Assembly: GCA_050013835.1 (NCBI GenBank)
Contig: JBEKEM010000001.1
Location: 124,001 to 188,000 of the forward strand
DNA length: 64,000 bases
Origin: Bog-793 sp050013835
GTDB lineage: Bacteria > Actinomycetota > Acidimicrobiia > Acidimicrobiales > Bog-793
Reading direction: 5' to 3'
The translations under genes and the position numbers were made by a program. This document shows, piece after piece, positions 42,827 through 51,567 of the stretch (position 1 is its first letter; each line of letters begins with the position of its first letter). The notes below the pieces were generated by a model. It was not told where the DNA came from and made no database searches. It worked only from the letters and a program-made list of their open reading frames with translations.

Positions 42827-43902
42827 ACCGCAAGAGAGCCGCCGCCGAGGACGGTTCCCCGGGCCCGTTGGGCGATGACGCCCTCGCCGCGCTCGTGGCC
42901 GACGCCGTCGCGCGCATCGGGTCGGCTCGGGACCTCGCGGCCCTCGACGCCCTCGAGGGCGAGTTCACGGGCCGTCGCGCGGCGCTCACCCTTTGGAAGC
43001 GCGAGCTCGGCGGGCTCGACGAGTCCGAACGGCGTCGGCTCGGCGAGGCGCTGAACGGGGTCCGCCGCCAGGTCGACGCGGCCGTCGCCGCCCGGCTCGC
43101 CGCTCTGGCGGACACGACGCGGGCGCAGGTCCTTGCTGAGGACCGGCTCGATCTCACCGAGGTGCTCGCCTCCCCGGGGCCGGGTCATCTCCATCTGGTC
43201 ACACGGATGCGCGAGGAGCTCGAGGACATCTTCCTCGGCATGGGCTACGAGATCGCCGAGGGTCCCGAGGTCGAAACCGACTGGTACAACTTCACGGCGC
43301 TCAACATGCCGCCCGACCACCCGGCTCGCAGCGGGCAGGACAGCTTCTACCTCGACCTCGGCGACGGCGAAAGCGTGCTACTGCGCACCCATACCTCGCC
43401 CGTGCAGATCCACCTGCTCGAGCGGGGCGAGCTCCCCATCTACGCCGTCATGCCGGGCCTCGTCTACCGCCGGGACACCCCGGACGCCTCGCACCTGCCG
43501 GTCTTCCACCAGATCGAAGGGCTTGTCGTCGATGCCGGCGTCACCTTCGGCGATCTCGCCGGGACGGTCGGCACCTTCACGAAGGCGATCTTCGGGACAG
43601 ACGTGCGGGCGCGACTGCGCCCGGGGTACTTCCCGTTCACCGAGCCGTCGGCGGAGTTCGACATCTCCTGCACGATCTGCGGCGGGGCGGGCTGCCGGAC
43701 CTGCTCGGGGGTCGGCTGGATCGAACTCGGTGGCTGCGGGATGGTCCACCCGGCGGTGCTCGAGTCGACCGGCGTCGATCCCGAGAGGTGGTCGGGCTTC
43801 GCCTTCGGCTTCGGCATCGACCGCGTCGCCATCATGCGCCACGGCATCGAGGACCTGCGCAGCCTGGTCGATAACGACGTGCGCTTCCTCACCAGGTTTT
43901 GA
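42823..43902 (+). CDS. pheS: phenylalanine-tRNA ligase alpha subunit
   Basis: 359 residues. An N-terminal coiled coil is followed by the class II synthetase core: HLHLVTRMREELEDIFLGMGYE, TDWYNFTALNMPPDHPAR, LLRTHTSPVQIH (motif 2 region), and GFGIDRVAIMRHG (motif 3). Four cysteines in CTICGGAGCRTCSG look like a zinc site. It pairs with PheT. ATG 42823 overlaps the methyltransferase stop (ATGA). Confidence 0.97.
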   Translation: MNRKRAAAEDGSPGPLGDDALAALVADAVARIGSARDLAALDALEGEFTGRRAALTLWKRELGGLDESERRRLGEALNGVRRQVDAAVAARLAALADTTRAQVLAEDRLDLTEVLASPGPGHLHLVTRMREELEDIFLGMGYEIAEGPEVETDWYNFTALNMPPDHPARSGQDSFYLDLGDGESVLLRTHTSPVQIHLLERGELPIYAVMPGLVYRRDTPDASHLPVFHQIEGLVVDAGVTFGDLAGTVGTFTKAIFGTDVRARLRPGYFPFTEPSAEFDISCTICGGAGCRTCSGVGWIELGGCGMVHPAVLESTGVDPERWSGFAFGFGIDRVAIMRHGIEDLRSLVDNDVRFLTRF

Positions 43903-43921
43903 GGATCGACAAGGGAGGGCC

Positions 43922-46438
43922 GTGCGCGTCCCGCTTTCGTGGCTGAGCGAGTTCACACCCCTCGGCGTCGCCGCCGAGGACCTGGCCGCCGTCGCCGCGC
44001 TCGGCGCCGAGCTCGACTCGCTCGGGCTGGTCGTCGAGGGAGTCGAGCACGTCAGCGGGGGACCCGCCGGGGTCGTCGTGGCCCGAGTCGTCGAGATCCG
44101 GCCCATCCCCGGCGCCGACCGCATCCGGCTCGCCCTCGTCGATGCGGGTGGGGACGCTCCCGTCGAGGTCGTCTGCGGCGCCTGGAACTACGTCGTCGGC
44201 GACGTCGTGCCCTTCGCCACGGTGGGGGCGCGCCTCGCCGGTGGCGTCGAGATCACGCGGCGCAAGATGCGCGGGGTCACGTCGCACGGGATGCTCTGCT
44301 CGGCCCGCGAGCTCGGCCTCGGCGCCGACGCCGCCGGGCTGTTCATCCTCGCCTCGACCGGTGGGGCGGATGCGGCGCCCCCGGCCGGGCTCGAGCTCGG
44401 CACGACGATCGCTGAGTACCTGGGTCTCGTCGCCGACGTCGTCTTCAACCTCGAGGTCGAGCCGAACCGCCCCGACTGCCTCTGCGTCACCGGGGTCGCC
44501 CGGGACGTGGCGGCCGCCCGCCACCTGCCCTTCGAGATCCCCCGACCGGTCGTCGCCGAGGACGGGCCGCCCGTTGGCGAGCTGGCGAGCGTCGTCGTCG
44601 AGGCGCCCGAGGCCTGCCGGCGCTTCGCCGCCCGGGTCGTCACGGGGGTCACGAGCGTCGCCTCGCCGCCCGACGTCCAGCGCCGCCTGATTCTGTCGGG
44701 CATGCGGCCGATCAACTCGGTCGTCGACGCCTCGAACTACACGATGCTCGAGCTCGGCCAGCCGACGCACCCTTACGACCTCGACCGGCTGCCGGGGCAC
44801 GGCCTGCGGGTGCGCTTCGCGCGGCCCGGCGAGACGCTCACGACGCTCGACGGCGAGGAGCACGTATTCGGCCTCGAGGCGCACCGCTCCGGCGAGGAAC
44901 GGCGCGTCGAAGACCTGATGATCTGCGACGCACAGGACACGCCGGTCGGCGCCGCCGGGGTGATGGGCGGCGAGTCGAGCGAGATCGGTGTTGGCACGTC
45001 GGCCGTCCTCATCGAGTCCGCCGACTTTGCGCCGCTGGCCATCGGGCGCACGGCCCGCCGCCAGCAGCTCCGGACCGAGGCCTCGACGAGGTTCTGGCGG
45101 GGGGTCGACCCCGAGGGCTCGGTACGCGCCGCTGACCGGGTCGCCGAGCTCATCGTCGCGGCGGCCCGCACCGCCGGCGCGGTCCCGCCGGTCGTCGCCA
45201 TCGGCGTGATCGACCTCCACCCGACGCCCGTTCCCCGCCGCACGGTCCGCCTGCGCCCCGAGCGGCTGAACTCCCTGTTGGGCACCGCCCTCGACTCCGG
45301 GACGATCGCGGCGCACCTCGGGCCGCTCGGCTTTGTGGCCGTGCCGGACGGCGACGCCCTCGCCGTCACGGTTCCGTCGTTCCGGCCCGACACCGAGCGC
45401 GAGGTCGACGTGATCGAGGAGGTCGCCCGGCTCCACGGCTACGAGCGGATCGTGCCGACCCAGCGACGTGCGCCAGGCGTCGGGCTGTTGCGCCCGCACC
45501 AGGCGGACCGGCGGCACCTCGCCCGGTGCGTCGCCGGCTACGGCGCCAACGAGGCCTGGACGAGCTCGATCGTCAACCCCGACCTCGCCGGCCGCCTCGG
45601 CGGGGGGGCGGTGCGGGTCGGACTCGTGAACCCGATCGTGCGCGAGGAATCAGCGCTGCGCACGAGCCTCCTGCCGGGGCTCCTCGCCGCTCTGCGTCAC
45701 AACGCCGCCGCCCGCAACGGCTCGGTCCGGCTGTTCGAGATCGGGCGCGTCTTTTTCGCGCCCGCGCCGGGCGAGGTGCTGCCCGTCGAGCCGGAGCACC
45801 TCGGCGTCCTCCTCGCCCGGGAGGGCGACGGGGCGCCGGCGGCGGTCGAGCTGTGGAGGGGGATCGCCGAGGGCCTCGGCCTTGCCGGCGACCATCTCGA
45901 GCTCGCGCAGTGCGAGCCGGGGTCGTTCCCCGCGGACGACCCCGTCGCCCTCGGCTGCCACCCGACGAGGACGGCGGCGGTGCGCGGGACCGACGCCCAG
46001 GGCGCCGCCGTCGCGGTCGGTTTCGTCGGCGAAGTCGACCCCGAGGTGCTCGGGGCGGTCGACATCACCGGCCGCCGGGTCGGCTGGCTCGTCCTCGACA
46101 CGGCGCGGCTCTTTACGCTGGCGCGCCGCTCGGGGTCGGGGCCGGCCCTCAGTCGGTTCCCCTCGAGCGACATCGACCTGTCGTTCACCCTCGCCGAGTC
46201 GGTGCCATCGGCGCGGCTCGAGGCGGTGCTGCGGGCGGCGACGGGCGACTTGGGCGAGAGCGTCCGCCTCGTCGACGTCTTCCGGGGCCCGGGCCTCGGC
46301 GCAGGGTTGCGCAGCCTCACCTTCCGCGTCCGATTCCAGGCACCGGACCGCACGCTCACCGACTCCGACGTCGCCGCGGCGCGCGCCCGGTGCATCGCCG
46401 CGGCCGAGGCCGAGCTCGGGGCGGGGCTGCGCGGCTGA
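43922..46438 (+). CDS. pheT: phenylalanine-tRNA ligase beta subunit
   Basis: 838 residues. RVPLSWLSEFTPL starts the protein. The tRNA-binding OB domain has VCGAWNYVVGDVVPFATVGARL. The B3/B4 editing domain (FNLEVEPNRPDCL), B5 domain and catalytic-like core (YGANEAWTSSIVNP) follow. The C-terminal FDX-ACB domain has FPSSDIDLSFTLAESVPSARLE. It forms the alpha2-beta2 enzyme with PheS. GTG 43922 is 20 bp after pheS. Confidence 0.97.
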   Translation: MRVPLSWLSEFTPLGVAAEDLAAVAALGAELDSLGLVVEGVEHVSGGPAGVVVARVVEIRPIPGADRIRLALVDAGGDAPVEVVCGAWNYVVGDVVPFATVGARLAGGVEITRRKMRGVTSHGMLCSARELGLGADAAGLFILASTGGADAAPPAGLELGTTIAEYLGLVADVVFNLEVEPNRPDCLCVTGVARDVAAARHLPFEIPRPVVAEDGPPVGELASVVVEAPEACRRFAARVVTGVTSVASPPDVQRRLILSGMRPINSVVDASNYTMLELGQPTHPYDLDRLPGHGLRVRFARPGETLTTLDGEEHVFGLEAHRSGEERRVEDLMICDAQDTPVGAAGVMGGESSEIGVGTSAVLIESADFAPLAIGRTARRQQLRTEASTRFWRGVDPEGSVRAADRVAELIVAAARTAGAVPPVVAIGVIDLHPTPVPRRTVRLRPERLNSLLGTALDSGTIAAHLGPLGFVAVPDGDALAVTVPSFRPDTEREVDVIEEVARLHGYERIVPTQRRAPGVGLLRPHQADRRHLARCVAGYGANEAWTSSIVNPDLAGRLGGGAVRVGLVNPIVREESALRTSLLPGLLAALRHNAAARNGSVRLFEIGRVFFAPAPGEVLPVEPEHLGVLLAREGDGAPAAVELWRGIAEGLGLAGDHLELAQCEPGSFPADDPVALGCHPTRTAAVRGTDAQGAAVAVGFVGEVDPEVLGAVDITGRRVGWLVLDTARLFTLARRSGSGPALSRFPSSDIDLSFTLAESVPSARLEAVLRAATGDLGESVRLVDVFRGPGLGAGLRSLTFRVRFQAPDRTLTDSDVAAARARCIAAAEAELGAGLRG

Positions 46439-46442
46439 GGCC

Positions 46443-48134
46443 GTGTCGGCTCCGGCGGCGCGAAGGCCGTTCCGCGAGGCGGTCGCCCGCCGGCGCCCGG
46501 CGCCTGGCGCCCGCCGCGCTCCGGTCGGTGGGGGAGGGCCGCCCCGGGACCTCGGCGGGCCAGGCGGGGCGGGGCGCTGGACGAGGCGCCGCTGGGCCCT
46601 TGTCGGCGGCCCGACGGTCCTCGCCTTCATCCTCGCGGTCGTCGACCTTGACGCCCGCAGCCTCTGGCTCGACGAGGCGGCGACGGTCTCGATCGCCGCC
46701 CAGCGCGGCGCCGGGCTGGGATCGGCGATGGCCCGTGACGGCGGCAACATGCTCGGCTACTACGCCCTCATCCACGTGCTCACGGGGTGGTTCGGGTCGA
46801 GCGTGTTCGTCCTGCGCTTTCCCTCCGTGATCGGCTGCGCGGCGACGACGGCCCTCGTCGTCGTGCTCGCCGACCGGCTTTTCGGCGAAAAGGTGGCGCT
46901 CGTCGCCGGCGCGTTCTCGGCGGTCAGCCTGCCGTCGGTCTACTGGGCCCAGAACATCCGCAGCTACGCCCTGATGATGGCGTTCGTCGCCGCCTCGTTT
47001 CTCGCCTTCGTCGCCCTCACCGATCCGCGGGGAGGCCGGGCCCCGTGGGGGGCGGGTCTCGCCTACGTCGTCACGACGACGCTCGCGCTCTACATGAGCT
47101 TTGTTGCCGTCCTCGTCATCCCGGCCCAGCTCGTCGCCCTCGTGGGCCACCGTCGGCGGGTCCGCCCCGCGGCCGCCCTCGGCCTCGTCGTCGTGGCGTG
47201 CGCGCCGCTGGCGTGGCTGGCGAGGTCGCGCGGCTCGGGCCAGCTGTTCTGGGTGCCGCGTCCCGACCTCGCCGCCCTCGGCCAGGTTCTCGTCTCGCTC
47301 TCCTCGGCGGGCTTCCAGCCGAACTTCCACCTCACGGCGACAGCAGTCCCCCTCGCCGTCGTGACGGTCGCCGCCTTTGCGGCCGCCCTCGGCTTCGTCG
47401 TCGTCCACGTCGCCCGCGATCGTTCCGCCGCCCGGGTCTGGGGCGAGCTCGTCGTGGTCGGCTGGCTCGTCATCCCCCTCGTCGTCTCGCTCGTCGAGTC
47501 GCGGATCTCCCAGCCGACCTTCACGGCGCGCAACCTCCTCGTCTCGCTGCCGGCGGCGGCGATCGTGCTGGCCCGCGTGGTTTGTGACCGGCGCGTGGGG
47601 CGCCTCGCCGCCGCCGGGCTCATCGTCGGCTTCGCGGGACTGCGGGCGGCCCAGCTCGTGCCGAGCTACGGGGTCTCCCCGGAGAACTGGCGGGCGGCGA
47701 CGCTCGACGTGCTCCAGCACGCCGAGCCCGGCGATTGCGTCGCCTTCTACCCCTCCGACGGGAAGATGGCGTTCACCTACTACCTGGACCACTTCCCGAC
47801 GATCACGCCATACGTGCCGCGGCCGGTCGTGCCGGCGACGCCGCTGGGGCGGGTGCTGCCGTATGTGGAGCGGTACACGACGCTCGATCAGGCCCAGATC
47901 GACCGGATCGCGGCGACGTGCCCGCGCCTGTGGCTCGTGGCGAGCCACGAAGGGTCCCCGACCGGGACGGCGGCCTCGCGGACGAACTATGTCCAGTACC
48001 TCCGGCTCGCCGGGGCGTTCGAGACGCGCTATCCCGAGACGACGGACCACACCCGCGGCTGGGCGAGCCCCATCACCATCTGGCTCTTCGGCAAACCGGC
48101 CCCGATCCGCACCACGACTGCGTCCGGGACCTAG
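46443..48134 (+). CDS. GT39-like integral membrane glycosyltransferase
   Basis: 563 residues. A basic, Pro/Gly-rich N-terminus leads into about ten membrane helices. The first extracytoplasmic loop carries DARSLWLDEAATVS, in which the Asp-Glu pair is typical of ArnT/GT39-type polyprenyl-phosphate-sugar transferases. Arg-containing WAQNIRSYALMMAF also fits the family pattern. The C-terminal part (about 150 residues) is extracytoplasmic. Donor and acceptor are unknown; cell-envelope glycan or protein mannosylation is inferred. GTG 46443 is 5 bp after the pheT stop. Confidence 0.85.
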   Translation: MSAPAARRPFREAVARRRPAPGARRAPVGGGGPPRDLGGPGGAGRWTRRRWALVGGPTVLAFILAVVDLDARSLWLDEAATVSIAAQRGAGLGSAMARDGGNMLGYYALIHVLTGWFGSSVFVLRFPSVIGCAATTALVVVLADRLFGEKVALVAGAFSAVSLPSVYWAQNIRSYALMMAFVAASFLAFVALTDPRGGRAPWGAGLAYVVTTTLALYMSFVAVLVIPAQLVALVGHRRRVRPAAALGLVVVACAPLAWLARSRGSGQLFWVPRPDLAALGQVLVSLSSAGFQPNFHLTATAVPLAVVTVAAFAAALGFVVVHVARDRSAARVWGELVVVGWLVIPLVVSLVESRISQPTFTARNLLVSLPAAAIVLARVVCDRRVGRLAAAGLIVGFAGLRAAQLVPSYGVSPENWRAATLDVLQHAEPGDCVAFYPSDGKMAFTYYLDHFPTITPYVPRPVVPATPLGRVLPYVERYTTLDQAQIDRIAATCPRLWLVASHEGSPTGTAASRTNYVQYLRLAGAFETRYPETTDHTRGWASPITIWLFGKPAPIRTTTASGT

Positions 48135-48739
48135 CTGCGGGGGAGGTCCGCGGGGCCGGCCACAGGCGGCCTCCATGGCCCTCGCCCACCGTGCCGACCT
48201 GCTGGCGATCCGCGCGCCGACGACCGACACCACCGCGCACCCTCGTCGGCGAGGGTGATCCACCAGGGTGCCAGCGCCGCCAGCGGGCTCGTGAGGACGG
48301 AATGGCTCGCCGGGGCCGTGTCGGGGTCGCACCCGGCGGCGGGTCCGGGGGATGGGGTCCAGCCGTGCGCGGCCCGACGCGGACCGCGCACCGGCCGGAG
48401 GCGGCGGACGCGCGCGGCTTTGGCACGCGAGCCGCCGCCGGAGGAGGCTCTGGCCCCCCGAACCGCGGCCCCGCCCTTGTCGCCCCGTCCCCCGGATCTC
48501 GTTGCTGCGCCACGTTCGCCAGCAAGGTCCCGAGACCGCTTTTCGGGCCCGGATGGGGACGGCCGTCCGTTGTACAACCAGGCGACCTGGTGTGTCAAGG
48601 TCGCCTGAGCTCTCGGTTTCCCGCGGGCCGGATCTCCGCTAGTTTCTCGGAACTACAGAGCGAATCGGGGAAGCGGCTGGGGCGTGCCGGGAGGGAATCC
48701 GGGACGTGTCGCCCGCTTCTCGGGAAGGGATGAGGACCA
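48135..48739. other. intergenic region left of the XRE gene
   Basis: No convincing gene lies in this 605-bp stretch. It contains the first TTGACA-TTGTACAAC module (see 48569-48606) and a small inverted repeat TAGTT-N6-AACTA at 48650-48665. Frames on the minus strand are Arg/Pro-rich. Confidence 0.45.
48569..48606 (-). promoter_or_regulatory. promoter/operator-like module 1
   Basis: On the minus strand this reads TTGACA, 15 bp, then TTGTACAAC. TTGACA is a perfect -35 hexamer, and TACAAC at 18 bp could serve as -10. GTTGTACAAC (48569-48578) is a perfect palindrome. AGGCGACCT-N9-AGGTCGCCT (48580-48606) is a second inverted repeat across the -35 region. A matching module lies 932 bp away at 49500-49530, and the XRE gene is between them. 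Confidence 0.5.
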
Positions 48740-49105
48740 GTGGCGCGGCGTGGCGACCAGAGTTTCGCGGGCTGGCTCCGATCACAACAGCAACGGTCCG
48801 GGATCACCCAGGACGAGATCGCCGAGGCATGTGGGGTGAGCCAGCAGGCCGTGAGCCGCTGGGTGCGGGGGGCCGCGCGTCCCGGCGGCGTGCGTCTCGG
48901 CAAGCTCGCCGAGGCGCTCGGGGTGCCCGTCGCCGTTGTGATCGAGCGTCTCGAGGCGGACCACCGAACGCGGGAGATGCTCCCTACGGATCCCCCGGTG
49001 GAGTTGCGGGCGGAGCTGACGGATCTGTGGGCTCGTCTGGCTCGCCTGGAGCGACTAGCCGAAGGCCTTGATGCTCGCCAACGGCGGAGGCCTCCAGCGC
49101 GCTGA
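48740..49105 (+). CDS. XRE-family helix-turn-helix protein
   Basis: 121 residues. Residues 8-63 form the HTH: WLRSQQQRSGITQDEIAEACGVSQQAVSRWVRG in pieces, with SQQAVSRW as recognition helix and LGKLAEALGVPVAVVIERL closing the bundle. The C-terminal third is a coiled coil (ELRAELTDLWARLARLERLAEGL), suggesting dimerisation. GTG 48740 follows a GGGAAGGGATGAGG stretch. It is an orphan regulator flanked on both sides by matching palindrome-containing promoter modules, its most obvious candidate targets. Confidence 0.85.
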   Translation: MARRGDQSFAGWLRSQQQRSGITQDEIAEACGVSQQAVSRWVRGAARPGGVRLGKLAEALGVPVAVVIERLEADHRTREMLPTDPPVELRAELTDLWARLARLERLAEGLDARQRRRPPAR

Positions 49106-49172
49106 CGCGTTCGTAGAGGTCGGCGAGGAGCCTCTCGAGCAGCCACCTCCGGGCCGAGAGCTCCCGGCTCAT
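48984..49172 (-). CDS. possible small coiled-coil protein antisense to the XRE gene end
   Basis: 62 residues beginning MSRELSARRWLLERLLADLYERVSALEAS in parts: the N-terminal 35 codons have strong third-position G/C bias and form an amphipathic Leu-rich helix. The rest overlaps the XRE gene on the other strand and is Pro-rich. ATG 49172 overlaps the TGA of another minus-strand frame (ATGA). Module 2 at 49500-49530 points toward it. It may be a shadow frame; evidence is weak. Confidence 0.25.
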   Translation of the reverse strand: MSRELSARRWLLERLLADLYERVSALEASAVGEHQGLRLVAPGEPDEPTDPSAPPATPPGDP

Positions 49173-50063
49173 CCGGCCGTTCCCGCCTGCCGCACGACCG
49201 TGGCGGCGGTCCGCGCCGGGACGCCGGCGGGCGGAGGGGCCGGGTTGGCGGGGAGCGGGGAGGCCGGGAAGCAGTCGGAGGAGAGGCCGGATCCGCAGTG
49301 GCCGGACCCCGGCCGGACCCGCCCGCCGCCGCCGTCGTGCGCCCGGGTTTCGTGAGTGGTCCGTCGGTGCAGCCGAGAACCTTGATTGAGCACCGGACTC
49401 CCCATGTCCCAAGCCCCATTGCCGGGATCGAACCGCCCCACCGCCCGCCTCATCGGACACCGCCGGGCGGGAAATGGGTTTCCGGCGGGGGTGGTGGCCA
49501 GTTGTACAACTGACCGTCGTCGGCTGTCAATGATGCTGGCGCCCGGCGGGGCAGCGGTCGGGCGATCCGGCGGGCCGGCCGGCGGATTCCGGAGGGACCC
49601 GGGAGCGCCGGACCGGTTTGCGCGTCGAGCGCGCATTTCGGGAAATGGAGCCCGGCGACATTGCGCCGCACCGGGACGGCGGACACGGTCTCGTGTCGCG
49701 ATGTTCGTGCAGAGATCGGCCGGCGGGCGGCACCGGCGGCTGGCCCGCCCCTGATGCCGCCCACGCAGGTGGCAGGCATTGCCGGAGAAGTGGCGGGATG
49801 GCTCGGGGCGAGGGCCGGGGTCGGGTCGATCGGGCACGCCACAAATGTGGCTATCGGCTATATCAAATCGCGCCTGAAATGCCAAAATACAGCTTTGTCA
49901 TTTGTGGTGCCAGCCGCGCCTCGCCGTGGCGGCTTGCGGGGGAACGTTGCGTCGCGGACTCGGGAGCGCGAGCTGAGTGGGTGACGTCGCGGGCCGTGAA
50001 CGACGGCGTGTGGCACGGTCGGGGGTCTAGCCGCGCCTTGCGCTTTGGCCCTACCCTGGGGCG
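49106..50063. other. intergenic region right of the XRE gene
   Basis: Almost 1 kb without a convincing gene, apart from a weak minus-strand frame at its left. It contains promoter module 2 (49500-49530) and a comparatively AT-rich stretch at about 49845-49910. Frames are Arg/Gly/Pro-rich and lack motifs. Confidence 0.45.
49500..49530 (-). promoter_or_regulatory. promoter/operator-like module 2
   Basis: On the minus strand: TTGACA, 15 bp, TTGTACAAC, the same spacing as module 1 although the 15-bp spacers differ. The palindrome extends to AGTTGTACAACT (49500-49511). Conservation of both hexamer and palindrome with exact spacing argues for function, most simply a promoter with an operator on its -10. 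Confidence 0.5.
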
Positions 50064-50174
50064 ATGGACCCCGACCAAGCCGCGCTGCACCCCCTGTGGG
50101 CGGGCCCACCCGACGATGATCCGACGGAAATGGCGAGGGCGGTGGGTCTGACGGGCCCGGGCGGGTCGCGATGA
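50064..50174 (+). CDS. 36-residue leader ORF coupled to the malic enzyme gene
   Basis: Encodes MDPDQAALHPLWAGPPDDD and, further on, EMARAVGLTGPGGSR. TACCCT at 50052-50057 fits TANNNT and ends 6 bases before the ATG, the geometry of a leaderless transcript. The stop TGA overlaps the malic enzyme ATG (ATGA at 50171-50174). It could be a real small protein or a device for translational coupling. No family is recognised. Confidence 0.5.
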   Translation: MDPDQAALHPLWAGPPDDDPTEMARAVGLTGPGGSR

Positions 50175-51556
50175 GCGCGCCTTCGGCCTCGTTCTCGATC
50201 ACGATGCGGGTCGAGCTCACGGACCCGCGTGGGGTCGGCGCGATCACGACTGCCGTGGGAGACGCCGGCGGTGTCGTGATGGCGCTCGACGTGGTCGAGT
50301 CGCGCGGCGAGACCCTCGTCGTCGACATGGCCTGCAACGCCTTCAACGAGGGTCACGCCGGACGCCTGGAGGCGGCCGTCGAGGCCGTGGGGGGCGCCCA
50401 CGTCAAGGCGATGAGCGACCGGACGCTGCTGCTCCACCTGGGCGGCAAGCTCGAGATCGCCTCACGGGTGCCCTTGAGAACGCGGGACGACCTCTCGATG
50501 GCGTACACCCCGGGTGTCGCCCGGGTCTCGATGGCGATCGCCAAGGACCCGTCTGCGGTGCGCAACCTGACGATCAAGCGCAACACGGTCGCCGTCGTGA
50601 CGGACGGCTCCGCCGTGCTAGGCCTCGGCAACATCGGCCCGGAGGCCGCCATGCCGGTGATGGAGGGCAAGGCGCTCCTTTTCAAGCGGTTCGCCGGGGT
50701 CGACGCCTGGCCGATCTGCCTCGCCACCCAAGACACCGACGAGATCGTCCGCATCGTCGAGTGCATCGCGCCGGGCTTCGGCGGTATCAATCTCGAGGAC
50801 ATCGCCGCGCCCCGCTGCTTCGAGGTGGAGGAGCGGCTGCGGGAGCGGCTCGACATCCCCGTCTTCCACGACGACCAGCACGGCACGGCCGTCGTCGTCT
50901 TCGCGGCGCTGACGAACGCCCTGCGGGTCGTCGGCAAGCAGATGAAAGAGGTGCGCGTCGTCGTCCTCGGCATCGGGGCGGCGGGCGTCGCCGTCACCAA
51001 GCTGCTGCTCGCCGAGGGCGTCGGCGACGTGGTCGCGCTGAACCGTCGGGGCATCCTCGCCGAGTCGACCCCGGGCCTCGACGAGCCACGGCGCTGGATC
51101 GCGACCCACACCAACTGTGAGAAGCGCGTCGGCGGGCTGGCCGAGGCGCTCGAGGGCGCCGACGTCCTCATCGGCGTGTCGGGTCCGAACCTCGTCACCG
51201 AGGAGCAGCTCTCCCGGCTCGGCAAGGACGCCATCGTGTTCGCCCTCGCCAATCCCACCCCGGAGGTCGACTCCGAGACCGCCAGGCGCTACGCCGCCAT
51301 CGTCGCCACCGGGCGCAGCGACGAGCCGAACCAGATCAACAACGTGCTCGTCTTTCCGGGGTTCTTCCGGGGTCTCCTGAACGTCGGCGCCCGGCAGGTC
51401 ACCGACGAGATGAAGCTGGAGGCGGGCCGGGCGCTCGCCGCCGTCGTCGGCGAGGACGAGCTCTCGCCCGCCTATATCATCCCGACGGTCTTCAACCCCG
51501 CCGTCGTCCCGGCCGTCTCCTCGGCCGTCGAACGGGTCGCGCGCGCCTCGCTCTAG
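50171..51556 (+). CDS. NAD(P)-dependent malic enzyme with N-terminal ACT domain
   Basis: 461 residues. Residues 1-80 are an ACT-type domain (FSITMRVELTDPRGVGAITTAVGDAGG in parts). The malic enzyme core follows with SMAYTPGVARV, TDGSAVLGLGNIGPEAAMPVMEGKA (in parts), FHDDQHGTAVV with metal-binding Asp residues, and VVLGIGAAGVAVTKLL as dinucleotide fold. It decarboxylates malate to pyruvate. The ACT domain suggests allosteric control by a small ligand. ATG 50171 overlaps a 36-codon ORF. Convergent with hpnA 11 bp away. Confidence 0.94.
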   Translation: MSAPSASFSITMRVELTDPRGVGAITTAVGDAGGVVMALDVVESRGETLVVDMACNAFNEGHAGRLEAAVEAVGGAHVKAMSDRTLLLHLGGKLEIASRVPLRTRDDLSMAYTPGVARVSMAIAKDPSAVRNLTIKRNTVAVVTDGSAVLGLGNIGPEAAMPVMEGKALLFKRFAGVDAWPICLATQDTDEIVRIVECIAPGFGGINLEDIAAPRCFEVEERLRERLDIPVFHDDQHGTAVVVFAALTNALRVVGKQMKEVRVVVLGIGAAGVAVTKLLLAEGVGDVVALNRRGILAESTPGLDEPRRWIATHTNCEKRVGGLAEALEGADVLIGVSGPNLVTEEQLSRLGKDAIVFALANPTPEVDSETARRYAAIVATGRSDEPNQINNVLVFPGFFRGLLNVGARQVTDEMKLEAGRALAAVVGEDELSPAYIIPTVFNPAVVPAVSSAVERVARASL

Positions 51557-51567
51557 CGACGCGCGGC

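Noticed and set aside
49618..50151. 177-codon plus-strand open frame before the malic enzyme
   Set aside because: Composition is Arg/Gly/His-rich with no motif, it crosses an AT-rich noncoding stretch, and it is out of frame with the better-supported 36-codon ORF.
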